Source: Cryptosporangium phraense
Lineage (GTDB): Bacteria > Actinomycetota > Actinomycetes > Mycobacteriales > Cryptosporangiaceae
Reading direction: 5' to 3'
DNA length: 64,000 bases
NCBI RefSeq assembly: GCF_006912135.1
Contig: NZ_VIRS01000002.1
Location: 62,001 to 126,000 of the forward strand
Positions 17,706-26,180 of the stretch are shown here, piece after piece. Under the pieces are notes generated by a model. It was not told where the DNA came from and searched no databases. It was given only the letters and a program-made list of their open reading frames with translations. Position 1 is the first letter of the stretch. Each line of letters opens with the position of its first letter. A program made the translations under genes and the position numbers.

Positions 17706-17719
17706 CGTTGCCTCCGAAA

Positions 17720-18598
17720 TCAGAACTTGGCCGTGCTGTTCTTGCCGAAGAAGCGGCCGGTCGCGAGCACCTCCGCCTCGAACTGCGGCACGTGATTCTT
17801 TGCCTGGGCGATCATCGCGCGTTCGACGAGCGGCCCCAGGATTATCGTCCGCATTGCCGACAGGACGGCCACCGAACGCGGGACGTACACCTTCCGCGCG
17901 CGCCGGGCGATGCTGTCGAGCAGCGTGGAGGCGCAGTCCTCCACCGAGACGGTCGCGCCGAGGAACCCGGGCAGGCGGCGGGCGCTCTCGCGGGCCGCAC
18001 CGACGTCGTCGCGCAGGTCGCGGACCATGTCGGTGTCGATCCAGATCGGATGGGCCGAACCGACCGTCACGCCCTTGTGGGCGACCTCGAGCCGCAGACC
18101 GTTGGCGAACTGCTCGACGCCGGCCTTCGCCGCGCTGTAGGCGGTCATGCCGGGCAGGATCGTGAACGCGGCCGCGGAGGAGATCAGCAGGTAGTGGCCG
18201 CGCGCGGCGGTCACCGCGGGCAGCGTCGAGGTCACCGTGCGGACGACGCCGAGCAGGTTCACCTCGATCACCCTGGCCACCGCCTCGGGCGGGGAGACCG
18301 CGATCGTGCCGTGGTTGGCGATGCCCGCGTTGGCCACGACGATGTCGATCGCGCCGTGCGCGGCCAGCGTGCTCTCGACCGCGGCTTCCAGCGCGGCCTG
18401 GTCGGTGACGTCGCACTCGGCCCAGCTCGCGGTGGGTCCGAGCTCGTCGGCCAGCGCCGACAGCCGATCGGGCTCGAGCCCGACGAGGGCCACCCGGGCG
18501 CCCGCGGCCGTCGCCTGCCGGGCCAGTTCGGCGCCGATTCCGCGAGCTGCGCCGGTGATCAGGACGGTCTTTCCACGGGGGAATTTTCGCGTAGCCAT
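17720..18598 (-). CDS. Short-chain dehydrogenase/reductase
   Basis: A 292-residue classical-type SDR with the NAD(P) motif TGAARGIG, NNAG equivalent VANAG, catalytic serine in LISSAAA and YSAAKAG (Tyr-x3-Lys). The C-terminal 70 residues are longer than the core and hydrophobic, resembling mycobacterial SDRs acting on lipid alcohols or ketones. The ATG has GGAGAG five bases upstream. It is the first gene of a two-gene operon with the esterase and its promoter region contains a perfect palindrome next to the divergent TetR gene, so repression by that TetR protein is the simplest reading. Confidence 0.92.
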   Translation of the reverse strand: MATRKFPRGKTVLITGAARGIGAELARQATAAGARVALVGLEPDRLSALADELGPTASWAECDVTDQAALEAAVESTLAAHGAIDIVVANAGIANHGTIAVSPPEAVARVIEVNLLGVVRTVTSTLPAVTAARGHYLLISSAAAFTILPGMTAYSAAKAGVEQFANGLRLEVAHKGVTVGSAHPIWIDTDMVRDLRDDVGAARESARRLPGFLGATVSVEDCASTLLDSIARRARKVYVPRSVAVLSAMRTIILGPLVERAMIAQAKNHVPQFEAEVLATGRFFGKNSTAKF

Positions 18599-18619
18599 GA
18601 CATCTCTCCGGGGTCAGGC

Positions 18620-18643
18620 GTCTGGTACTGCGTAGTACCAGAC
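18620..18643. promoter_or_regulatory. TetR-type operator, perfect 10-bp arms
   Basis: GTCTGGTACT and AGTACCAGAC flank a 4-base spacer GCGT, giving a perfect inverted repeat in the 85-bp gap between the divergent SDR and TetR genes. A further GGTACC core at 18655-18660 may be a weaker second site. Size and position are typical of a TetR repressor site controlling both genes. Confidence 0.85.
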
Positions 18644-18683
18644 TGTCGGTGACGGTACCATTCGGGCGAGGAGGGGGACAGAG

Positions 18684-19331
18684 GTGACATCGTCCGCGAC
18701 GCGACATTCCGAGCAGGCTCGCCCCGCCGACCGCTCGGCCGAGAACGCGCGCGCGAACGGCCACCGCGTCCGACTGCTCGCGGGCATGGCCACCGCGCTG
18801 GTCGAGAAGGGCTACAGCGCGGTGACGATCGCCGACATCGCCCGCCACGCCCGGGTCTCCAAGCGGACGTTCTACGAGCACTTCGCCGACAAGCAGGAGT
18901 GCTTCCTCGCGGTCTACGCCTCGGCCAGCGACCGGCTGCTCCGGCTGGCCGACGAGGCCGCGCAGCCCGATCTGGGCTGGGTCGAGCAGGTGCGGGCCGC
19001 GGTGCACGCCTACCTGGCGGCGCTGCAGACCGAGCCGGCGCTCACCCGCACGATGCTGCTGGAGATCCAGTCGGCCGGTCCGGAGGCGCTGCGCCTGCGC
19101 CGGCGTGGGCAGCAGCGGTTCGCCACGCTGCTGCTGGAGCGGGCCGAAGAGGGAGCGCGAGCGCGCCCCGGGGCCCGGCCGATCTCGGCCGCGATGGCCA
19201 CCGCGGTGATCGGCGGGCTGAACGAGCTGGTGCTGGAGGCGGTCGAAGACGGCCGCGCGGACCGGCTCACCGAGCTGGACGCGGTCGCCACCGAGTTCGT
19301 CCGCGCGGTGCTGGTGGCGCCCGGGGAGTAG
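18684..19331 (+). CDS. TetR-family transcriptional regulator, divergent from SDR-esterase operon
   Basis: A 215-residue TetR protein with an N-terminal DNA-binding domain (about 25-75) containing GYSAVTIADIARHARVSKRTFYEHF in pieces, ending in the classic TFYEHFADKQ, and a TetR_C-type helical ligand domain. A GAGGAGGGGG ribosome site precedes the GTG. Divergent orientation across a perfect palindrome strongly suggests that it represses itself and the SDR-esterase genes. The ligand is unknown; a fatty or lipophilic compound would suit the target enzymes (inference). Confidence 0.92.
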   Translation: MTSSATRHSEQARPADRSAENARANGHRVRLLAGMATALVEKGYSAVTIADIARHARVSKRTFYEHFADKQECFLAVYASASDRLLRLADEAAQPDLGWVEQVRAAVHAYLAALQTEPALTRTMLLEIQSAGPEALRLRRRGQQRFATLLLERAEEGARARPGARPISAAMATAVIGGLNELVLEAVEDGRADRLTELDAVATEFVRAVLVAPGE

Positions 19332-19350
19332 CCCCCGGGCGCTCACCCGG

Positions 19351-19722
19351 TCAGACTTCGAGGTCGTTCTCGACCCGGGACAGCTGGTGACGCGCCATCG
19401 CCAGGTTCGCCCGCTGGCGGTCCAGCGCCAGGTAGATGAACAACCCCTTGCCCGACCGCGACTGCACCGGCCGAATGATGTGGTACTGGTGCCGCAGCGT
19501 GATCAGGATGTCGTCGATGTCGGCACCCAGGTTGAGCATCTCCATCGTGCGCATCTTGGCCCGGACGACGTCGGTGTTGCCCGCGGCGGCGACGTTCAGG
19601 TCGAAGTCCTTGGTGCCGCCGAGCGTGCCCAGCGCCATCCCGCTGTTGTAGTCGACGAGCGCCACACCGATCGCTCCTTCGATCGTCATGGCCTCTTTGA
19701 GGGCGGTGTCGACGTTTGCCAT
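19351..19722 (-). CDS. Roadblock/LC7-domain protein A
   Basis: A 123-residue single-domain Roadblock/LC7 protein (GAIGVALVDYNSGMALGTLGG, broken across strand and helix). Such proteins dimerise and serve as regulators or scaffolds for MglA/Rab-like small GTPases. AAAGGAGAG precedes the ATG. It is the last of four minus-strand genes, 22 bp after the preceding Roadblock gene. No GTPase, histidine kinase or DUF742 partner of the classical conservon lies in the window, so its partner must be elsewhere or the module is of another type. Confidence 0.9.
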   Translation of the reverse strand: MANVDTALKEAMTIEGAIGVALVDYNSGMALGTLGGTKDFDLNVAAAGNTDVVRAKMRTMEMLNLGADIDDILITLRHQYHIIRPVQSRSGKGLFIYLALDRQRANLAMARHQLSRVENDLEV

Positions 19723-19744
19723 GTTCTCTCCTTTGTAGAGGGTG

Positions 19745-20257
19745 TTACCGGTTCGACGTTGCTTCCTCGAGCAGGGCGGCCAGGCGGTTCGCGACCTGCC
19801 GCGCCTCCAGGTGGAGCCGGCCGATGTTCGTCTCCTCGCCGGTGAGGACGGTGAGGACGGCCCGCGGGCCGGCGGCGTACGTCGCCACGTAGCCGCGGGT
19901 GCCCCGGGTGACGGTCTCGGCGAACTGGCCGGGGCCCACGCTCTCGATCACCCGCTGGCTGAGCCCGAGCACGGCCGCCGACATCGCGGCCATCCCGTCC
20001 GGTTCGATGCCGTGGGTGTCGTGCGCGACCAGCCGCCCGTCCACGCTCGCGACCAGGCTCCCGGCCACGTGGCGGACCCGATCGCGCAGCCCCCGGATCT
20101 GGGCCAGCACCTCCGCCTCGTTCTCGCGCTCCACCACACTCCCTTCGTCGGTTCGGAGCTCCTTCAGCCGGGCCGGGCGTCGCGGCACCAGTGGGCCGAC
20201 CCGCTGCGTCGGCAGCGCGACGGCTCGCCAGGATCCGAGCGGCCAGCGAGCGCTCAT
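19745..20257 (-). CDS. Roadblock/LC7-domain protein B
   Basis: A 170-residue protein with a Roadblock domain in its last 120 residues (VAGSLVASVDGRLVAHDTHG, then GLSQRVIESVG and GYVATYAAGPRAVLTVLTG). The ATG at 20257 overlaps the stop of the DUF4388-like gene as ATGA and gives a 40-residue basic N-terminal extension. A GTG near 20136 preceded by AAGGGAG would give a domain-only protein and could be the real or a second start. It is the third gene of the four-gene module. Confidence 0.82.
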   Translation of the reverse strand: MSARWPLGSWRAVALPTQRVGPLVPRRPARLKELRTDEGSVVERENEAEVLAQIRGLRDRVRHVAGSLVASVDGRLVAHDTHGIEPDGMAAMSAAVLGLSQRVIESVGPGQFAETVTRGTRGYVATYAAGPRAVLTVLTGEETNIGRLHLEARQVANRLAALLEEATSNR

Positions 20258-21363
20258 CGGAGGCCCTCCAGCGCGTTGCGGACCCGGGAGAGCAGTCCGG
20301 TGTCCGGTTCCGGTACGTCGAGCACCGACCCGGATGGAACGCCCGGCTGCGGCCCGACCGGGACGACCCCGCGTAGGGCGGCCCCCGGCTGCCGCCGGGG
20401 AAGCGGCGCCGAGTGCGCCGGCCGCCGTACGGGCAACGGCCGCGTGGCCTCGGCCGGCCCGTCGGCCGAGGGTGATCCGGACGACGATGATCCGGACGAC
20501 GATGGTCCGGACGATTGGGACGCTTCCGGTGGCGGCGAGATCGCGGGCGGCGACGAGGTGGCGGCGGCCGGCGGCCCGGGGTCGACGGGCAGGGCCGGCA
20601 CGTACGGCGGCGCAGCGTACGGCGGGACGGCCCGCGAGGGAGCCGCGTGCGCCGGGGGCAGGTTGAGCGGGGGAGCGGCGACGACCCGGATCAGGCCGGC
20701 GGTGATCAGGCGGCGGGTCTCGAGCACGGCGCTGAACGCCGAGCGCCCGAGCAGCCGGGCCAGCTCCCGTGGGGTCCGCCGGCCGTCCGCGTGGACGACC
20801 AGCTCCCACTGCAGATCGGTCAGGACGACGTGGTGGCGCCCGAGACGCCCGGCGGCGACCACCGGCTGGTCGTCGGCGTCACCGGGAGGCGTCCGCTCGA
20901 GTAATCGGCGTCGTTTGCGGACCTGGGCCTCCAGGGCGGCCGGAGCGACCCGGCGGAGCGCGCCCCACCAGTGCCCCTCGCCCGGCGCGAACCGGACCTC
21001 GCCCGGAGGGGCCATGAACAGCGCGAACGCCCCGTCGGCGATCGCCGTCGCGGTGCACAGCTCGGCCTCGCCCCGGCTGAGCGCACCGGACTTGACCAGC
21101 ACCTCGCCGACCTGACCGGCGGCGGCCCCGGCCGTCCAAGCGGTCTGGAACACCGACGGCGGCACGGTGCCGGACGCCTGTAACAGGCAGTCGACCCCGG
21201 GCGCGGCCGGCGTCTGCACGTAGTAGATCTCGCCGTCGAGCAGGTAGATCGATCCCCCCTCGACGTGAACCGCGCCGGTGGCCCGGCCCGCGGTCAACTC
21301 GTCCAGAGCCTCGGGAACACCTCCCCAACGGCGGGGAGCCACCTCGGCCGAGACGCCGGACAT
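20254..21363 (-). CDS. DUF4388-like / winged-helix protein with Pro-rich tail
   Basis: A 369-residue protein. Residues about 10-140 resemble DUF4388/PatA-type domains (TGAVHVEGGSIYLLDGEIYYV in pieces, then QVGEVLVKSGALS), which are often encoded beside Roadblock and MglA genes in other bacteria. A helical winged-helix-like segment follows (LTDLQWELVVHADGRRTP, RRLITAGLIRVV). The last 140 residues are a low-complexity Pro/Ser/Ala linker ending in a short amphipathic helix (LLSRVRNALEGLR). Start and stop overlap the flanking Roadblock genes (1 and 4 bases), so the three products are probably made in fixed ratio. DNA binding is possible but unproven. Confidence 0.72.
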   Translation of the reverse strand: MSGVSAEVAPRRWGGVPEALDELTAGRATGAVHVEGGSIYLLDGEIYYVQTPAAPGVDCLLQASGTVPPSVFQTAWTAGAAAGQVGEVLVKSGALSRGEAELCTATAIADGAFALFMAPPGEVRFAPGEGHWWGALRRVAPAALEAQVRKRRRLLERTPPGDADDQPVVAAGRLGRHHVVLTDLQWELVVHADGRRTPRELARLLGRSAFSAVLETRRLITAGLIRVVAAPPLNLPPAHAAPSRAVPPYAAPPYVPALPVDPGPPAAATSSPPAISPPPEASQSSGPSSSGSSSSGSPSADGPAEATRPLPVRRPAHSAPLPRRQPGAALRGVVPVGPQPGVPSGSVLDVPEPDTGLLSRVRNALEGLR

Positions 21364-21740
21364 CAGCCCAGCACCAGGTCGGACGCGAGCCCGGCGAGCC
21401 GGTGGCGGGCCATCGCCAGGTTCGCGTGCTCCCGGTCGAGCCAGAGGTAGAGGAAGAGCCGGCTGTCCAATCTGGCGTTCAGGAACCGCAGCACGTGATA
21501 GCGGGCGACCGAGGCCACCACGATGTCCTCGACGATGTCGCCCTCGGCCGAGACCGCGAACGTGGCGTTCTCCAGCGCGGCCCGGGCGACCTCGGTGGCC
21601 CCGGCGGCCGCGGGCTCCTCGCCGCAGGGCCAGTCACCGGCGCTGCCGACGGCCAGGCCGGAGGCGTAGTCGACCAGCCCGGCGCCGAGGACGCCGGGAA
21701 TGGACATAGCGGTGCGGAGGCTCTCGTCGATCCCGGGCAC
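21363..21740 (-). CDS. Roadblock/LC7-domain protein C
   Basis: A 125-residue Roadblock/LC7 protein (VLGAGLVDYASGLAVGSAGD) clearly paralogous to Roadblock protein A: both end with the same helix pattern (HANLAMARHRL against RANLAMARHQL). It is the first gene of the module and its stop shares one base with the next start. A 286-bp gap separates it from the divergent PAS-GGDEF-EAL gene; that gap must hold both promoters, and I see no clear symmetric operator. Confidence 0.9.
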   Translation of the reverse strand: MPGIDESLRTAMSIPGVLGAGLVDYASGLAVGSAGDWPCGEEPAAAGATEVARAALENATFAVSAEGDIVEDIVVASVARYHVLRFLNARLDSRLFLYLWLDREHANLAMARHRLAGLASDLVLG

Positions 21741-22026
21741 ACGTCACCTCTCCGCTGGTGCGACCGGCTCGCGCGGTACTGGTGAGCAGCCAGTGCCGGG
21801 CGGGGCCGGTCGGTCGTGCGCCCCAGCAGGGATCTTACGACTACAGATCGCGCTGGTGTGAGCGCTGTGCGTATTCTGTGTGGCTCGGGTTCATACCTGC
21901 ATGTATCGATTTGCGGGCAGCGCGATCGCGGCCGGACGACCGAGGCCGGACCGGTCGTCCGGTACCGGTGGATCGATACCGCCCGTATGCTCAGCGCTCG
22001 TCGGAATCAGGAGCGGAGGCTTACGC

Positions 22027-24225
22027 GTGGCGGTCCACGCCGGGAGCACCGGGGTCGTAGTGCCCTCGGCTGTCGTCGACGCGGTGGCCCACCGCTGGTG
22101 GGAGATCGCGCGCGAGACGTGCTTCGTGCCGATGAGCTCGGCCGACACCGAGGCCGAATTCCGCTCCCACACCTCCCGGTTGCTGCGGGCGCTGTTCGCC
22201 GACCCGTTCTCGGCCGAGCCTGGCCGGGAAGTCGGGGCGGCGCTGGTGGCCCGGCGTTTCGCCGCGCCGGAGTTTCTCGGCCGCACGACCGCGCTGTTCG
22301 ACGACGCCGTCCTGGCGCCGCTCGGCGTTCCGGGCGCGTCCGGCGGGCAGCTCGCCGACCTGCGGTCCGCGCTGGTGACCGGCTACACCGAAGCGATCCG
22401 CGACCAGACGCTGGCCCAGCAGGAGGAGTTGCGCCGGGCCGACCTGGCCGCCCGGGCCGAATCCGACGCGGTCTCCCGCGCGCACGCGGCCCGGTTCCGG
22501 GCGGTCTTCGAGAACGCCGCCGTCGGGATCGCGATCAGCGAGTGGGACGGCACGATCCTCGAGGCCAACCCGGCCCTGCAGAGGATGCTCGGCTACACGC
22601 TCAAGCAGCTGCGCGAACGTGGGCTCGACGATCTCGTCCACCGCGACGGCGCGTTCGCCGGGCCGACCGAGGTGGGGCTGCGCAGCGACAGCGCGGGGCC
22701 CATCTCGGGCGAGCGCCCGCTCGTCGTCAACGGCGGCGGCGTGATCTGGGCCCAGCTCACGACGTCGATCATCTCGCCGGAAGAGGCGACGTTCGGAAAC
22801 CAGGACGCGGAGCGGTACCAGCTCACGGTCGTGGAAGACGTCACCGACCGGCGGCGGATGCGGGCCCGGCTCGTGCACCAGGCGCTGCACGACCCGCTGA
22901 CCAGCCTGCCCAACCGGGCCCTGTTCTTCGACCGGCTGCGCGAGGTGCTCGTGCGCACCGGGCCGCGCGACCCGGTCGGCATCCTGGTGATCGACATCGA
23001 CGGGCTGGCCGCGGTGAACGACAGCCTCGGGCACGAGGCCGGCGACCAGATCCTGGCCTCGGTCGCCGACCGGCTCACCGAGGAGATCTCCCGGGCCGGT
23101 CACCTGGTCGCCCGGATCGACGGCGACGACTTCGCGATCCTGGTCGGCCCGGGCGGCTACCGGGGCGCGGCCGAGGCGCTGGCCCGGCGGGTGCTCGCGG
23201 TGCTGGGCCGCCCGTTCGGCGTCGGCGCGCACGCGATCCCGGTCACCGTGACGATCGGGGTGGCCGAGGTCGACGCGGCCGGCACCGACGCGTCCGGGCT
23301 GCTGCGGGCGGCGCAGACCGCGCTGGAGTGGGCCAAGGGCGATCCGACCCGGTCCTGGGCCGTCTTCGAGCCCGGCCGCGGCGAGCGCGAGGCGGCCCGC
23401 CGCCGGCTGGCCGCGGCGATGCCCGCCGCGCTCGAGAGCGGCGCGTTCCAGCTCGACTTCCAGCCGATCGTCGGGCTCTCCGACGGTGCGGTCTACGCGG
23501 CCGAGGCGCTGGTCCGGTGGAACCACCCGCGGTTCGGCGTCCTCGACCCGGCGCAGTTCATCCCGCTGGCCGAGGAGACCGGCTTCATCGTCCCGCTGGG
23601 ACGGTGGGTGCTGGCCGAAGCCTGCCGGCAGGCCTCCCGCTGGCGGACGTCCGGCCCGCGGCCGCCGCTGGTCAGCGTGAACATCGCGGCCCGCCAGGTC
23701 AGCGACCCGTCGCTGCTCAACGACGTCGCGGTCGTGCTCGACCGCACCGGGCTACCGCCCGAGGGGCTGCAGCTCGAGATCACCGAGAGCGCGATCGTCG
23801 GCAGTGCCGAGGCGCCGACCGAGGTGCTGCAGGCGCTGGCCGGCGAAGGCATCCGGATCGTCATCGACGACTTCGGCACCGGCTACTCGAACCTCTCGAC
23901 GCTGCGCCATCTGCCGATCCGCGAGCTGAAGCTGGCCGGGCCGTTCCTGCAGGGCGTCGCGTCCGAGCAGCCGGCCGCGCTGCCGGGGCCGGTCGGCACC
24001 GCGCTCGAGCGACGCCCGCCGGACCGGGTGCCGGGCGCCGACATGGACGTCGTCGGGGCGCTGGTCGGGCTCGCGCACACGCTCGGCCTGAGCGTCACCG
24101 CGGAGGGCGTCGAGACCGCCGGTCAGGCCGATCGGCTGCGCGAGCTGGGCTGCGACGCGGGGCAGGGCTGGTATTTCGCCAGCCCGATGCCCCCGGACGA
24201 GTTCGCCGCCTCGCTCACTCGGTGA
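22027..24225 (+). CDS. PAS-GGDEF-EAL protein with degenerate GGDEF motif
   Basis: A 732-residue cytosolic c-di-GMP enzyme. Residues 1-150 are a helical sensor region, PAS spans about 155-270, GGDEF about 280-440 and EAL about 450-730. The cyclase signature reads DGDDF (365-369) instead of GGDEF, so diguanylate cyclase activity is doubtful. The phosphodiesterase half keeps EAL (493-495), the Asn in VSVNIA, E in EITES, the DDFGTGY aspartates, the Lys in LKLAG and E in AEGVE, so it is probably active; the usual KID aspartate is Ala. GGAGG lies 7 bases before the GTG chosen. It is divergent from the Roadblock module and its 3' end overlaps the ANTAR gene by 11 bp. Confidence 0.92.
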   Translation: MAVHAGSTGVVVPSAVVDAVAHRWWEIARETCFVPMSSADTEAEFRSHTSRLLRALFADPFSAEPGREVGAALVARRFAAPEFLGRTTALFDDAVLAPLGVPGASGGQLADLRSALVTGYTEAIRDQTLAQQEELRRADLAARAESDAVSRAHAARFRAVFENAAVGIAISEWDGTILEANPALQRMLGYTLKQLRERGLDDLVHRDGAFAGPTEVGLRSDSAGPISGERPLVVNGGGVIWAQLTTSIISPEEATFGNQDAERYQLTVVEDVTDRRRMRARLVHQALHDPLTSLPNRALFFDRLREVLVRTGPRDPVGILVIDIDGLAAVNDSLGHEAGDQILASVADRLTEEISRAGHLVARIDGDDFAILVGPGGYRGAAEALARRVLAVLGRPFGVGAHAIPVTVTIGVAEVDAAGTDASGLLRAAQTALEWAKGDPTRSWAVFEPGRGEREAARRRLAAAMPAALESGAFQLDFQPIVGLSDGAVYAAEALVRWNHPRFGVLDPAQFIPLAEETGFIVPLGRWVLAEACRQASRWRTSGPRPPLVSVNIAARQVSDPSLLNDVAVVLDRTGLPPEGLQLEITESAIVGSAEAPTEVLQALAGEGIRIVIDDFGTGYSNLSTLRHLPIRELKLAGPFLQGVASEQPAALPGPVGTALERRPPDRVPGADMDVVGALVGLAHTLGLSVTAEGVETAGQADRLRELGCDAGQGWYFASPMPPDEFAASLTR

Positions 24226-24880
24226 CCCGGCCGCTGAGTACCTGCCAGGTCACCAGGACGACCGTGCTGACCCGGGCCGCGTGCACCCGCACCGGACGCC
24301 GCTGATCGGCGTCGGCCTGGGTCTCGTCGTCGGCCACCGGCCAGGGCGCGCCGACCAGCGTGCCGGTCGCCAACGCCCGACGGCAGACGTTGATCAGGAC
24401 ACTCGCCTTCGCCGAGGGATAGATCGACGCGGTCGTCGCGCGGAGCATCCGATCGCGCGGACGTCCGATCCACCGGACCGCGGCCCGGTTGACGTGGTCG
24501 ATCTGGAAATCGGCGACCGAACCGCGCTCGGTCGGGATCGGGCTGACCACGACCGCCGGCTCACCGAACGCGTCGAGGGCCCGGTCGATCCAGTTGCTCC
24601 GCCCGTTCTCGGCCCCGGTGGCCCCGCCCGACCGGGCCACCACGTCGGTGGCGATCTGGACGAGCTTGACATTCGTGCTCTGCGACAGCGCGACCAGGCG
24701 CGCGAACGCACCCTCTTCGCCGACGCCGTAGCGCTCCATGAACACGCCCTTGGCCTGTTCGATCACCGCCCGACGACTCATCGCCTCGCGGAGACCGTCG
24801 AGCTCCGTCCGTGCCGACAACAGCTCGTCGCGTAGCAACGCGACGTCGCTCGGGATCGCGGCGTCACCCGCTGCAACCAC
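24215..24880 (-). CDS. ANTAR-PAS protein (inverted domain order)
   Basis: A 221-residue protein with an N-terminal ANTAR domain (about 28-85; AMSRRAVIEQAKGVFMERYGV is the diagnostic block, followed by the aromatic-poor FARLVALSQSTN) and a C-terminal PAS-like domain (about 95-190, with NWIDRALDAFGEPAVVV). ANTAR domains bind dual-hairpin RNA antiterminators and usually sit at the C-terminus after a sensor; here the order is reversed. GTG start with GGGAGGGG about 10 bases upstream. It is convergent with the PAS-GGDEF-EAL gene. Its RNA targets are unknown. Confidence 0.85.
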   Translation of the reverse strand: MVAAGDAAIPSDVALLRDELLSARTELDGLREAMSRRAVIEQAKGVFMERYGVGEEGAFARLVALSQSTNVKLVQIATDVVARSGGATGAENGRSNWIDRALDAFGEPAVVVSPIPTERGSVADFQIDHVNRAAVRWIGRPRDRMLRATTASIYPSAKASVLINVCRRALATGTLVGAPWPVADDETQADADQRRPVRVHAARVSTVVLVTWQVLSGRVTE

Positions 24881-25017
24881 TACCCAGCCACCCCTCCCAA
24901 TTGGGCGGCTGGCTGCTCAACCGTGTTCCCGAAGATGTGCGGGTGCCATTATGCCGATCGACCGCGACCGGTGCTGCGCAAGGCTCCCCCCTCGGTACCG
25001 TCCGTGTCGAACGCACC

Positions 25018-25728
25018 TCAGGTCAGGAGCCAGCGAACCCCAAGCAGTAGGCAAGTAATGGCCACAAACGCAAACAAAGCGACCCAGAGCAAGGGGTGCA
25101 GGCCGGTGAGACGCGCGAGCTGATCGGCGTCCGAATGAGGAGCTTGACCACGACGGCGGAGCCGTTGCAGCTCGACCACCGGGCGGGCGCCGCCGACGAG
25201 CAGGAACCAGGTGAACGCGTAGGCGAACCCGGCCTGCAGGGTCGGGGTGCCGAACCAGGAGACGACGAACACCGCACCGCCGGTGACCGCCACCGACAGC
25301 ACGCCGTAGAAGTTGCGGATCATCACCAGCAGCGCGGCCAGGCCGACGATCGCCAGCCAGAGCAGCGCGGTGATCTTCCCGGCGGTGAGCAGGGCCGCGC
25401 CGAGCAGGCCGAGCAGCGACGGGGTGATGTACCCGGCGACGCCGGTCGCGACCATGCCCGGCCCGTAGGGCTTGCCCTTGGAGACCGTGACGCCGGACGT
25501 GTCGGAGTGCAGGCGGATGCCGGTGAGCCGGCGGCCGCTGAGCACGGCCGCGGCCGCGTGGCCGCCCTCGTGGGCGATCGTGACGACGTTCCGGGAGATC
25601 CGCCAGAGCGCGTGCGGGACGATCACCACCAGCGCGAGCGCGGCGGCCGTGAAGATCAGCCATCGGGGTGGGTCGGGCTGCGTGCCCAGAACGTTGGTCC
25701 AGACCTCGCTCAGGCTCCGCTCGTCCAC
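25018..25728 (-). CDS. M50-family membrane metallopeptidase
   Basis: A 236-residue integral membrane protein with the zinc motif HEGGH (H53, E54, H57) in the first hydrophobic block and four or five further membrane segments. It matches the compact M50B (PF13398-like) group rather than site-2 proteases with PDZ domains. It would cleave or process membrane substrates; none is identifiable here. The GTG at 25728 is preferred because AAGGA lies at good distance; an ATG 45 bases upstream gives only extra basic residues. The third metal ligand is not certain by eye. Confidence 0.85.
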   Translation of the reverse strand: MDERSLSEVWTNVLGTQPDPPRWLIFTAAALALVVIVPHALWRISRNVVTIAHEGGHAAAAVLSGRRLTGIRLHSDTSGVTVSKGKPYGPGMVATGVAGYITPSLLGLLGAALLTAGKITALLWLAIVGLAALLVMIRNFYGVLSVAVTGGAVFVVSWFGTPTLQAGFAYAFTWFLLVGGARPVVELQRLRRRGQAPHSDADQLARLTGLHPLLWVALFAFVAITCLLLGVRWLLT

Positions 25729-25901
25729 CCGGTTCCTTCTGATCGTCGCTCGCGTTCGCGGGCAGGGTCGCACACCGGGGCCAGGGTGGCGCGATCAGGC
25801 TGCTTTCTGGAGTAGGACATCTGTGACCTGAGCGTGAGATACTCCATTATTGGGATGATTGTGACCTGTCGGGGTAAGAGTTGGTCTTTAAGGGGAGAAC
25901 G

Positions 25902-26180
25902 ATGCGGGGACGAACAGCGGGCGGAGTGGGAGCCGTCCTGGGGCTGGCCATCGCCCTGGCCGGCGGACTGTTCGGTGGGCCGGGCGCGGAGGCGCTGTCG
26001 GTGTCGTTCGCGGGCAACGACGGGGGTACCGGCGGGATGGTGCAGACCTCGGTGCTGGCGCCGGAGGGAAGCAGCTGGACCGAGTTCCCGCTCTCGACCA
26101 AGGTGGAAGTTGCAGTCGAGCCTCTTCCCAGGTCCGGAACGGTGGACACCCCCCTCCCCCCTGGGTCCAGCCCGAACTGA
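25902..26180 (+). CDS. Small secreted protein
   Basis: A 92-residue frame with a good ribosome site (AGGGGAGAA) and a textbook signal peptide (about 1-36: twin basic N-terminus, hydrophobic core AVLGLAIALAGGLFG, cleavage near AEA). The mature part is 55 residues, Gly/Ser/Pro-rich, without cysteines; I recognise no family. It ends in a low-complexity segment (PLPPGSSPN), so it could be the remnant of a longer secreted protein. It lies 108 bp upstream of the membrane GGDEF-EAL gene on the same strand. Confidence 0.65.
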   Translation: MRGRTAGGVGAVLGLAIALAGGLFGGPGAEALSVSFAGNDGGTGGMVQTSVLAPEGSSWTEFPLSTKVEVAVEPLPRSGTVDTPLPPGSSPN

